From: Uranotaenia lowii
Lineage: Eukaryota > Arthropoda > Insecta > Diptera > Culicidae
Length of the DNA stretch: 64,000 nt
Assembly: GCF_029784155.1 (NCBI RefSeq)
Contig: NC_073691.1
Location: 137,528,409 to 137,592,408, forward strand
Reading direction: 5' to 3'
In this document: piece after piece, positions 53,916 to 64,000 of the stretch
How positions within the stretch are numbered: the first letter of the stretch is position 1
How the letters are laid out: each line of letters begins with the position of its first letter
The notes under the pieces: model-generated
Told to the model about the DNA's origin: nothing
What the model saw: only the letters and a program-made list of their open reading frames with translations
Databases searched by the model: none
Program-made: the position numbers and the translations under genes

Positions 53916-56900
53916 ATGGCTTATTCTACCCCCAATTCAATCTCCCAAACGTTCACAAACAACTGCAATATAACATCCACCAGTAAGAACACCAAAAAAT
54001 CTCCTGCCCCTAAAACATCATTGAACTTTGCCGTTCAATGGAACACACGAGGATTAACATGCCGACTCCCAGACATCCAATTACTAATGAAGAGATTCTC
54101 CCCGCAAGTTTTGTCCATTCAGGACATTCTCTGCAACTCTTCAGTACCGCAAAATCTCATCAAGGGTTATCAATTGCACATCTCCAGCAACCCAAGCTCC
54201 CAACAAGGCGCTGGCCTTGAAATTAAAAACGATCTAATCAATATTAACTCCACATTGAATGTTATCGTTGCCAAGCTACACTACCCGTTCAACATTACTG
54301 CTGTCTCTCTCTACATCCCACCTCAAACAACCTACTCAGATTTCACTGAAAAGATCGACGATTTACTCCTACAAATTTCAACACCATTTATTATCATGTC
54401 TGACCCAAATGCCCACTTTCTGTCTTGGGGCAGTTCACACACATCTAGAAAGGGATCTTACTAAGAAAATCTTGCCATAGCCCACAACCTAACCATCTTG
54501 AACAAGTCTCAAACCACCCGCCTAGACCCTTCCACAGGTAACATGTCCGCCCTGGACCTCACGATGGTATCATGGGAACTTGGTCCAAAGTTTTGCTGGA
54601 ATGTCCTCGACGACTGCCATGGCAGTGACCATTTTCCCATCTTAATCAAAATCCAAAACACTACCAGGCCTCGATGGAAGTACGATAATGCCGATTGGCT
54701 TGGTTATCAACTTGATGTTGACAACCTCCTGTCCACTCATAACCCTGCTTGCGTTCAAACTTTCTCCACAATTATTCTAAAATCCGCCGAAAAATACATC
54801 CCCCGCATTAGTGGTATACCCGGGAAAACCGCCGTCTCCTGGGGACCCCCGAGGTTTGAGATGCCATCAAATTACGGCGAAAAAGACTACGCGCTCTTAA
54901 ACGTATCTCCAACGATGACCCTCGAAAAGAAACTGCTCTCACCGAGTACAAAATCGCTCGATCCTGTTCAAAACGAGCAGTGAAGGACGCTAAAATCGCA
55001 AGCTGGCAGAAATTTACCGAAGAAGACCGTCCAAATACCCCCTCCAGTGTACTTTGGGCAAAAATCAAGACCCTCAACGGGGACTCCCGTAAAAACCCCT
55101 ACAACATCCTTCTTAACAACAAGTACACAAATGATCCTTCTACCCTAGCCAACTCCTTCTGTGATCTCTTTTCCTCAGTCTCAACTACATCTAGCTCTCC
55201 CCTACCCGATTTTCCCTCCACACCCAGTCATATAAACTCCGACTACAATAGCCCTTTCACCGTCGATGAACTGGAGTTTTCCCTTCGAAAAGTGAAGGGC
55301 TTATCCGCCGGCCCAGACAAAATAGGGTACCCCTTATTAAAAAATCTATCTCTCCTCGGCAAAAAGTGTTTCCTCAACATCCTTAACCTCATCTGGTCGG
55401 AAGGGAAACTTCCCGACTGCTGGAAGACTGGACTAGTCATACCTATTCCCAAACCAAAGCAAAACCTACACCTAATTGACAATTATCGCCCAATTACCCT
55501 TCTTGATTGCTCCGGGAGAATCCTAGAAAGGATGGTAAACCGTCGTCAACAAGCCATCCTAGAAAAACGAAAGCTTCTAGATTCTCGACAGTTCGCTTTT
55601 CGGACTGGGAGGTCTACCGACGGCTATTTCATAGAACTAGAATCTATCCTATCAACCTCCTTAAAACAACACCATCACGTAGAATGTCTCTCGCTCCTCC
55701 TGTCGAAAGCGTTTGACAGGGTTGAAAGACCGGCAATGATTAACCAACTGGTCAAATGGGACCTTGGCGGGAGGATGCTACAATAGATCAAAATTTTCCT
55801 CACTAACCGATCCATTCAAGTGCTCATTAACGGAGCTCGTTCATCTGTTAAACCAATTCTTGGAGGAGTGCCTCAAGGCTCTGTTATTGCCCACACTCTA
55901 TTTTTAATTGCGATAAACACACTCTTTCACACAATCCCTAACAACATCGAAACACTAGTGTACGCTGATGACATACTCTTAATCTCCACTTCTCCTTTTG
56001 CTAGAATGGCTTGAAGAAGACTGCAATGGACTGTCAATTCGGTGGCTGAATGGGCCCCTACCGTCGGGTTTCAGTTTTCTCCCTCCAAGTCATCCCTCCT
56101 TCATTTCGGCGCTAATAGAAGAAAACTCAAAAAAAAAATCCCCCAATAACAATGCTTAACCAAATCATCCCACTGGTGCATTCTTCCCGGATATTAGGAG
56201 TGTGGGTTGACGACCTTCAAACTTTAAGTGCCACATAAATCAAATAAGAAAGAATACCATTAACAAGCTCAATATTCTGCGAATTCTCACCAACAAAACC
56301 AGTTTTGCCCATCGAGATTCCCTTTTTCGATTTCTCCACGGCTGGCTTATGCCCTCTATCCTTTACGGCCTAGGTTTTACCAGCACTTGACGAAGTTATC
56401 AAAAGACTGGAACCGCTCTACAATAACTGCATCCGGACAATTAGTGCCGCATTCTGGCCGAAAGTGGGCAACTTCCTTTCAAATTTCTTGTCGCAAAACA
56501 CCTTTCCTCCAAAGCTATTCGTTCTCTTTCCTGTCAATGCCCCCCAGACTCTTCGTTGGTTCAAAGAACCAACTCACTGTTAGTGGAACTTACCGGAATT
56601 ACCCTACCACGTTCAAGTGAAGGGCTAAAAAATCAAATTTTGGAACGACCTCACACCTAACATTGATCTATCCCTGAAACATAAAATCAAAGCTGGGAGC
56701 CCCCCCGCGATTGTCTTGCCCTTCTTCCGTCAACTGGTTGATGAAAAGAACCTTGAACTGCCCCACATCTACACCGACGGTTCCAAGACCAACAATGGCA
56801 ATGTGAGATGCGGCATACACAATGGTATCTCCGACCGAAGCTTGCCTCTCCCTAAATTCTACTCTGTTTACAGCGCCGAAGCCTACGCCATATTAGAAGC

Positions 56901-57533
56901 AATTCAAATGTCAGATCCAGGTGCTATCTTCTCAGACTCGGCCAGTGTTCTGACGGCGTTGGCTGCCGGCAACGTACTACACCCATGGGTCCACATCACC
57001 TCAGAGACAGCTCCCCGGAAAAACATCGTACTCTGCTGGGTGCCGGGCCACACCGGTATTCAGGGCCATGAGGTGGCCGACCGACTGGCATCCGTTGGTA
57101 CAGGGCTTTCCCCTCCCTCGATTGAAATCCCACAATCCGACGCCACTCGATTCATTCACAAGACAATAAGAAATGCCTGGAATACAAAATGGTCTAACCA
57201 TTTACACGCCAAAATGCGCGAAGTTAAAAATACCACCGAAAAATGGTCCGATAGACCTAGTCAACCTGAGAGGCGAGCCCTCGCCAGGCTACGTATCGGG
57301 CACACCCGACTAACACACGCCCACATAATCACCAAAGATGAACCCCCCTCCGTATATCCTGTCATTCCCCAATAACCGTCAAACACATCCTCACCTCCTG
57401 CCTCCAATACTTCCCTCTAAGACAATCCTGTGACCTATACACAAGCTTACGCCAAATCCTCTTCAACTGTCCTTACGAAGAGAAAAAACTTATAACTTTC
57501 CTCACCAAATCAAAACTCCTCTTCGAAATATGA
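53916..57533 (+). pseudogene. LINE ORF2 pseudogene (endonuclease-RT-RNase H)
   Basis: The endonuclease begins MAYSTPNSISQTF, with FAVQWNTRGL and FIIMSDPNAHFLSWG (Asp-Pro-Asn where the relative has Asp-Leu-Asn), a TAA at 54462-54464, and SDHFPILIKI. A frameshift lies near 54840. RT resumes with VKGLSAGPDKIGYPLL and IDNYRPITLLDCSGRILER, a TAG at 55784-55786, GVPQGSVIAHTLF and LVYADDILLIS (YADD), then a stop near 56012. Several shifts follow to 56640. RNase H is recognisable at 56716-57375: IYTDGSKTNNGN, SAEAYAILEAI, IFSDSASVL, WVPGHTGIQGHEVADRLA. The final Cys/His tail is out of frame, ending TGA at 57531-57533. Confidence 0.88.
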
Positions 57534-57629
57534 TTCATCATTAAATGTTTGTTATTTACTATCTTTCCCTTTGCTTTCTACATAAATCTTGAAAAAGCAC
57601 AAGATCTTCTCTTTAGTTACTCTTACTAT

Positions 57630-57785
57630 CTTTTACCTTTTTACAATAAAAAAACACAAAAAAAATATACAAAAACCGAGAAAAAACCAAAAACAAAAAA
57701 AAAAACACAAAAAAACGGAAAAAAACAAAAAAAAAGAGAAAAAAATTACAAAAAAAAAATCCAAAAAATTTATACAAAAACATTG
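57630..57785 (+). repeat. A-rich tract, LINE 3' end
   Basis: About 150 bp of AAAAAC/AAAAAG-type sequence after the last ORF2 codons, equivalent to the A-rich 3' UTR of the intact LINE. It creates spurious Lys-rich open frames. Confidence 0.85.
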
Positions 57786-58071
57786 AGAAATCTGCTTGCC
57801 AATAACGTGAAACGTTCTAATTTACGGGATGAATAAGCAAACAAGTTTAAAATCCCAGATAAAAGAAAAAAAGGGGATATTTATGTAGGTAAGTTTTTGT
57901 AAGTTGTATTTAATTCTTCCGTATTTCTTGTATAAGATGTGGTCAACGCAGTTCTTATACTGAAACAAACAAGTTAATTTTTCTGATTAAATGGCTCTCA
58001 TAAAAAAAGAGTACATTTTGTAAAATTTCACAAAAAGAAAAGTACGCTCATTTTTATATCGAAAAAGAGTA

Positions 58072-58654
58072 CAGGGTGACAAAAAAGTCCTGTCACACTT
58101 TTTTTTAGGTCGCCTGTAGCCTATACGTTGTATCTCTCTGGTGCCATCTATATGTCAAATGAAAGGGCTAACTTTGCTGCCCACAGTGGCAGAGTTTCGT
58201 TTCTGTGCAGTTTGTGTACATTAAGTTGTGAGTGGCAGAGCTGAGAGCAGCTGTTATCGCTGAATATGTGAGAGGGTACAAACCCGGACACATATTCAAC
58301 ATATTCAAACACCTAAAACCGCTCGTAATCAACCGGAAATTCGTGTACCAGACCATAAATCGGTCCTAGAGACCAGAGGCACCGAGGACAAGACACGATC
58401 TGGACGACCAAGGTCTGTGAGAATTCCAAGGTTGAAAAAGATTATACGAGACCGGACGTGCGCGCCGCTTGCGACGACTTTCCGAGACGTCTTAAGCTGG
58501 TTCGATCAGAGAAAGGTGGTGTAATTCCGAGATATCGTCTGTGAAGTATCTTGATGAGTTACTGAATAAAGCTATGAAAGTCAGATTCTAGTTTTCTTCT
58601 TATTCTTTGAAATATTGAGATTTTCCTGTGTGACCTGACTTTTTTGTCACCCTG
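58072..58654 (+). mobile_element. Internally deleted mariner-like element, 583 bp
   Basis: The left end CAGGGTGACAAAAAAGTC at 58072 and its inverted copy finishing at 58654 are flanked by TA (58070-58071, 58655-58656). Inside, the plus strand reads a broken transposase N-terminus: EYVRGYKPGHIFNIFKHL, a VINRKFVYQTI HTH phrase, and SGRPRSVRIPRLKK with the GRPR motif typical of Tc1/mariner DNA-binding domains. The DDE/D catalytic part is absent. Several stops and a frameshift are present. It is a relic mobilisable only in trans. Confidence 0.85.
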
Positions 58655-58907
58655 TATATGTACCCTTAAAAGAGTACGCATGGTAACCCTAGCCTAGAGG
58701 AGATGGGCGCGCTCGCTATCGCGGTATACGCGATTGTTTTTTAGGCGCTATACAAAGAAAGCAATAGCCTTCACTCCGATTAGCTGTCATTCTTATGGAA
58801 ATCTGTGAAAAAGTAAAGAGAAAGCTTATTCTTTTCAGCAGGCCCAATCCCAATTGGAAGGTTTCGGAGAGATAATCAGAGGCCCAATCGTCAGATGTAA
58901 ACTAGTC

Positions 58908-59005
58908 AAGCTGTAGCTCTATAATTCAGTTGACTACATCGAGTTGAATTCGCTGCTAGGTTATACGGCAAAAAATGTTCTTCGTGCCCCGATAAATAGT
59001 TCGCC
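58908..59005 (-). repeat. Inverted repeat partner of 51765-51862
   Basis: See the partner at 51765. On the minus strand it reads 'ggggcacgaagaacattttt', 'aacctagcagcgaattca', 'actcgatgtagtc' and 'tagagctac'. A further GGGGCATAATG motif lies near 59350-59380 on this strand and near 51736 on the plus strand. Confidence 0.65.
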
Positions 59006-61522
59006 CCGGGCCATCAAATTTAAGTAAAAATGTGTTTCAAAATTGATTAAAGTGAAAAATCCAAAATTTTATGATGGTGAAAATTGAGAAACGATGTGTA
59101 CATCATGTTGCAGTGCGTACACTATAGATCAAGATGATTGAATGATCATAAGAGCTTATTTCGTGGGGCTCAAAAATTATAATATTTTCATCACTTAATA
59201 TTTTTTTAAATATATATGTAAAGATGATAAGGAGATTCCTTTTTTTGTGAAAAATCAGTACCTAGTATAGGAAGTGCGGAACAAATCCTCATGAAAATTT
59301 AGTTAAGAAAATACGTACTTTTGTAAAAAAGAGGAGTGCATATTATGCCCCGTGTGCTCATTATGCCCTTATTTCCCCTATATCGTTTTTTTTTTTTCAT
59401 GACGTCTCTCTGAAACGAGTCTCAAGTATTTTTCCCCCAATCGTACCAAATGTATTATACTATCCAAAAATAATAGACCAAGTACGATCGCAAAAAAAAT
59501 GCAATCATTCCAAATCCTGAGCAAAGGGTTTACTTTCCCAATTTGCGGTAAGAATTCGATAGACGGATTCCTAGAACCAAAAATAGGTTAGGTTACTGGC
59601 TTAGCTATTTCTAACTGTGCTGCTGGCCGTTTGCCAGTGTTTTGGGACCGAACTTGTCCGGCGTTAAGTTTCCTGTTCCGGTTGGCCATACCAAGAGCGA
59701 TGTAACTCGATAACTTATTTACACCGAGAGCTAATCGGTGACTGAATCGAGTGTATGTGTGTCGGTCTAACGAGCAAACAGTAGAGTATGGAAAAGGAAT
59801 TGCTGTTCATGGTCGGATAGCTTCGAATGAAATCTTCTGTATTTGGTTAAGCTTGCGGAAGTGGGCTATATTTCTACAGTTTTCGAGAGCTTCTCCCTCT
59901 ATGGAAAACCAACAAACTTAGGCATCCTGTGTGTTTAGTTAGGTCCGACACCGATTGGCACCAAGAAGTTTGGAAGCAACACTTTATGATTATAGTTTTA
60001 ATTTTTCAGTTTATTGTCAAAACATTATTCTTTAAATTGCTTTTTTCCTCAATGCGAATTTCAAAAATGTGTTTTTAAGGTTAATTTTCAATGTTTCAGT
60101 ACTTTTACCATTAGCTGTTTTATGCAATACTGCAATTGTCTCGAAACGACTTTCAGAGGGCCCTGCGCAATGAGGTACAAAGAAATGTGACGAACAACCA
60201 CGTACACTATTCCAGAACTCGTTATTCAAAAAGTAAAAAGGTAAATAAAGCCTACGTCGTGCCAGGATGTTTATGTATCCTAGGCGAGAATCGTAAACAA
60301 CAATTGGCAATGATTTTTTTCTCTAGTTTTCGCTATTGGTTGTTTGTTTGAAAATGCAACTGACGTCATGAATTGTCACGGTTACAATGTTTACAAAAAA
60401 ATTACTTTAACTAACACTTAGCACGGGATTTACATCGCCACCTGAGATATGTATACAGGTTGGGCCCTGCGATCAAAAGGTCGATATTATGGATTGAAAC
60501 GTCAAGACACATAGTATTTTATTTAAAAAAAACGGGAGAATTTCAAAATTTTATGTGAGAGAACAATTAATAAAGATTAGATTACAAAATAAGGTAAGAA
60601 AAAGTGAACTACGCAATTTTTCATACTTATAAAACCCGGATATAATTCAATATATATTTGATTCCATAGGTTGTTGAAAATTGTCTTGTTCCAAATTGTA
60701 ACAGCAAGGAAACCCTACCCGGAATCATATTTTTTTCAGTCTAGAGCATAAAGGGTTTTTTTAGAATTTATTATGAATCACTCGTAAGATAATAAACTAC
60801 ATCATTTATTAGTTGAAAAAAAAATTTGAAATTTCCGGAAACATTTTAGATCCGCGTCGAATCTCGAAGACACATTTTTGCACAAAAATAAAATGCAACA
60901 ATAACAAGCATTTGCATCACAAAAGGAAAAACAATTTTGCGTGTGTGGACGGAAGGGGAAAATAAATTGGAGAGTACCGTTAGACAATTGGCGAAATTGG
61001 AGAAAGTCAATCAAATTATAATCGAAATTATCTTCGATTTTGATGCAGCGCAGATCTATGGCAGGATCTGAACGTTATTTCTTCACAAAAGAAGAACCAT
61101 CCTGCAAAACCATCATTATCATGAAATAAATAAATTTAACAAACCCAAGTTTAAGATGTTAAAACTTCTCTAATCCGTATTCCTGTCCACATATAACCTC
61201 ATAAATAAATTACAAAAAATCGATATGATAACATTGTTTCCGGGGAAAACGAACACAAAAATTACATAAAATATATAGCTGTTTTATTTATTTTTATTAC
61301 TTTCATTGCGAACACATTCTAAAAATAATTTTTATAATCATATGATGTTGTGATGACTCGTAAACGAAGTATAGAGAAAATCGTTTTTAAAACAACCATA
61401 TTACTGGATTATTCTTCCGTTCATCGAAGATTGAGCTGAAACGTCCCCGATCAGGAGAGCATATCAAAATAATTACTCAAACCTATCTCACCAAGATATT
61501 TACATCTGATACAGTTATAATT
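59006..61522. other. Non-coding stretch, no gene recognised
   Basis: Mostly AT-rich. Frames of 60-92 codons near 60032-60351 overlap on both strands without recognisable motifs. 'ccgatcaggaga' at 61448 recurs at 62590 in the same orientation. Confidence 0.4.
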
Positions 61523-63575
61523 AAGAACTCAAAATTTTCGGTTTAAAGTATCTCCAATCTAAATTATATCTTATTCTGATTTACAGACTTGAATAGGATT
61601 GAGTTCATTTGCAATGATGAAGATTTTTTTCGAATAGTCTTAAAAATAAATGATCATATCTTATTTTGATATACGTAAAACTTTTTATGAAACACGGACA
61701 TCGAAGTCAAAGGCTCAAACCGTACAACCATGACTGCAGAGTTGGTCGGCTCTTCTCAAACAATGAAGAGCCGGGAGAAAACAACACTGTTTTCAGTTCG
61801 GCTTCCGAGTGTAATCCCCTTTAGCTGATCGTGCTCCACTCGTTACCCGAGTTCACACGAGCTGTAAGTGACTCGGACGGCAAGTGTGAGAGCATTCGCA
61901 TCTCAGTGGGAGAAAAAGAATTCTAAACAAAGTGCGCCCTGTGTTTCAGCCATACACCTCAGAGTAAATGAAGAAAAAAAATATTTAGACTCCCACCACA
62001 CAACGTAGAAAAAATAACAACAATTTCTTCACCGCTACCATGTCCACTGCTGTTAGCTATTTTGGACTCTTTTTTCTTGAAAAAGGATGCGTTCAAAGAA
62101 GAGGTGTCAAGTGGTGTCGTCAAAAGATCAGAACACCGCGCAAACCAAAAAACAGGATTTTTAAGGATACCAGTAGATTGGTGGAAATGAAATGCAGCTC
62201 TTCTGATATTGCATACATTAAGGCGATTTAGCGGTGCAGTATACGCCTTAATTTATGCAACAGAAGAGATAAGAAGTTAGGTGGCTTGTAGTTTATACCG
62301 AAAAACACTGTTCAAATATCTTCTGAAACGAAGATTACCAATTGGTTTAAGAGGTTAAACTGTTTTATTACAAAATTAATTGCAATTAAGATCAGGATGG
62401 CTTCTAGAAAATCAGTACACCTCTGATACCTTTGATTCGGAGAGCAGCATCTTTTCTCGTGAACGTACCAAGAGAGAAGGGAGAAGGGAATTCTCTTCAT
62501 CAGCGGATGCGAATGCTCTCGCTCACTTTTATGTGTTGACAATCTCACTCTTGATTTCAGTTTGAAATATATCTCCCGCACAGGTTGCCCGATCAGGAGG
62601 GAAAAACTAAATTCTATCAAGATGAGATATTTTGATACTAATTTTTTCCTATCTAAATGAGTTATTATTCAGTACTCGTAGGATGTTAAAATATCTCAAA
62701 TTATATCAAAAAATCTATGCGATCATAGCTAAATTATATCAATTTTAGATATGCTCCTTTCAAGATTATATCTCATCCAGATAGCATAGTTTGATATTGA
62801 TAACGATGCTTCGTCAGATACGCTCTACGCCAGCTACCTTGGAACGACGCCCTTGAACTTCCGCCTTACGAACAACGTTGCTTGCTACTTAATCTACCGA
62901 CGCTGGCATCAAGGCGCGTATTCTTACAACGACTCTTCATTTTCGATATCTTACAGAATAACGTGGATTGTCCAGAACTGTTATCACTTCTACCGTTTAA
63001 TGCTCCTCTGAGGACTACCCGATCCCAGGAATTGCTGAGACTCTCTCATCGTCGAACTCAATACGGTCAAAACAACCCTTTAGATGTATGTTGTGTTAGA
63101 TTTAATGAAGTTGCTAGTGAATTTGATTTTAATATTTCGAAATCTGTTTTCAAATCAAGAATAGGATAGTTTAATCTCTGTAAATAATTGGAAGCATCTG
63201 CAAAGATTGTTAAAAATAAATAATACCTATCAAAATTATAACTTATCAAGATATGAGTGCTTCGAGAAAAATTTCTAGTGGAAAGTCAATAAACCACATT
63301 ATATGCTAAAACCAGGCTCCATTTTTGATTTCCCAAAAATTGGATTCAATATTATGAATCTGTTGAGCGAAACTCATTAATGCACGGTTTGGGCCATTGA
63401 CTTCGATGTCCGTGTTTCAGAAAAAGTTGCACGTATATCAAAATATGATATAATCATTTTATTTTAGGACAATCCGAAAAAAATCTTTATCATTGAAAAG
63501 GAGCTCAACCCGATTCAAGTCTGTCAATCAGAATAAGATATAAATCTGATTGGAGAAACTTAAAATCGAAAATTT
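61523..63575. mobile_element. 2.05-kb element with ~210-bp terminal inverted repeats
   Basis: The segment 61523-61733 and the inverted 63378-63575 match at roughly 80% by eye over about 200 bp, including 'tatcttattctgatt', 'acagacttgaat', 'aaagatttttttcg' and 'gaaacacggacatcgaagtc'. Inside are an inverted pair of short segments ('gagagcattcgcatc' near 61888, 'gatgcgaatgctctc' near 62506) and a LINE C-terminal fragment at 62806-63169. Class is unknown; long TIRs suggest a DNA transposon or a foldback element. Confidence 0.65.
62806..63169 (+). pseudogene. C-terminal fragment of an insect LINE reverse transcriptase
   Basis: The plus strand reads FVRYALRQLPWNDALELPPY, EQRCLLLNLPTLASRRVFLQ, RLFIFDILQNNVDCPELL, RTTRSQELLRLSHRRTQYGQ and FNEVASEFDFNISKSVFKSR to a TAG stop at 63167. 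This order is typical of the extreme C-terminus of a common insect LINE protein (YG-NPL and LFN-FDFN-S phrases). No RT core precedes it, so it is 5'-truncated, as often seen for LINEs, and lies within the long-TIR element. Its clade (Jockey-like) is a guess. Confidence 0.7.
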
Positions 63576-64000
63576 GGAGTATGGGAGAGTGGGGAAACAT
63601 GGGCCACTTTTTTTCGTTGTTCCACAACTTTCTTTATTATAAAAGACTAGCTGATTTTACCCGGCCTTGCTCGGGTTCGCATAAAATATAAAACAAAATG
63701 AGTCGTTGAACTTTTCGAAATTTTGGAAGCTTTGTATTCATCATTTGATATAAGAAATTTTGCCAATTTTAGGCCATGTGAGCTATGTAAGTTTTGTTAG
63801 TCTGTTTTATGTTTTGATTAAGATTATTTATTGTTTTTCTCGTGTTCATAATTTAAAAAAAAATTGTTTGTATTTAAAGAAATTTAAAACTATTTCCCTA
63901 GAATGCTTGTTTATCCTATCATAACAAACATTTTTTTCTCCCATCATTTCTAAGGAAGCTCGAATAGCATTTATCTGATATCTTCAGCTGATAAAACTGT
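63576..64000. other. Window end: probable start of another TIR element
   Basis: The phrase 'gggagagtggggaaacatgg' at 63582-63601 resembles the ends of TA-flanked elements in this window (for example 36706 and 20504), and 'ctagctgattttacccggcc' at 63648 resembles a dispersed insect repeat. The window ends before any partner. No gene seen. Confidence 0.35.

Larger units (their letters stand above)
52451..57822 (+). mobile_element. Decayed I-type LINE, relative of the intact copy
   Basis: The architecture is the same as at 10521-15942 but on the plus strand: a leader of about 200 bp, ORF1 with CCHC knuckles, ORF2 with endonuclease, RT and RNase H, and an A-rich 3' region (57630-57785). The protein phrases are clearly homologous to the intact element but diverged, so it is another family of the same lineage. 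Many stops and frameshifts are present. A short tacgggat at 52443-52450 and 57823-57830 could be the target duplication; at 8 bp and with a non-A 40-bp tail, this is weak. Confidence 0.85.

Noticed and set aside
57549..57836. Lys-rich open frames of 95 and 65 codons
   Set aside because: They are translations of the A-rich 3' end of the decayed LINE.
45865..59385. A 13.5-kb element bounded by the AGATAAGGGC-like ends at 45867 and 59375
   Set aside because: The similarity is short and a better nearby partner for 45867 exists at 46066.

Overview
The window is insect genomic DNA and most likely mosquito (Culicidae). It is AT-rich, has long introns, and is crowded with transposons. The pointers to a mosquito are a CAPA/pyrokinin-type neuropeptide receptor, several Tc1/mariner-superfamily transposases whose catalytic triad has DD37E spacing (a group described from mosquitoes), and abundant short TIR elements with TA target duplications. 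No tRNA gene, rRNA, CRISPR array or bacterial-style operon was found. Species identity is inference.

Only one cellular gene could be reconstructed. It is a G-protein-coupled receptor on the minus strand, read from 28342 down to a stop codon at 2676. Five coding exons (28342-28177, 27923-27791, 18052-17752, 17620-17406, 3383-2676) join in phase at consensus GT/AG sites. They encode TM3 with an ERY motif, TM4, TM5 plus a Gly/Ser-rich third intracellular loop, TM6-TM7, and a 235-residue Ser-rich tail. The exon(s) for the N-terminus, TM1 and TM2 were not found and probably lie beyond base 64000, so 28.4-64 kb may be its first intron.

Layout. 0-2.7 kb: 3' flank with a three-unit tandem repeat. 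3.4-17.4 kb (14-kb last intron): R1-like LINE fragment, GC-rich repeat block, decayed DD37E transposon, then a nearly intact 5.4-kb I-type LINE (minus strand, 14-bp target duplication). 18-27.8 kb (9.7-kb intron): a 3.8-kb TIR element holding a hAT-type element with an 8-bp duplication, then a degraded RTE-like LINE interrupted by a near-perfect 577-bp palindrome. 28.7-29.5 kb: a second, 0.8-kb palindrome. 30-36.5 kb: a TIR element, a Tc1 element split by a 1.0-kb insertion, and two DD37E elements about 30 bp apart. 36.7-40.9 kb: a TIR-bounded block with four diverged tandem units and a broken maleless/DHX9-type helicase fragment. 42.6-43.9 kb: a nearly intact DD37E transposon. 47.9-49.8 kb: hAT-type element. 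52.4-57.8 kb: a decayed relative of the intact I-type LINE, plus strand. 58.1-58.7 kb: an internally deleted mariner-like element. 61.5-63.6 kb: a long-TIR element enclosing a LINE C-terminal fragment.

The recognisable genes do not form a pathway. There is one host signalling receptor and a layered deposit of selfish DNA, and the order of insertion can be read from the nesting. I found no convincing novel molecular system. The most distinctive signals are the two long palindromes in or beside receptor introns, the DD37E copies with shared interiors but different termini, and the helicase fragment inside a TIR-bounded tandem block.
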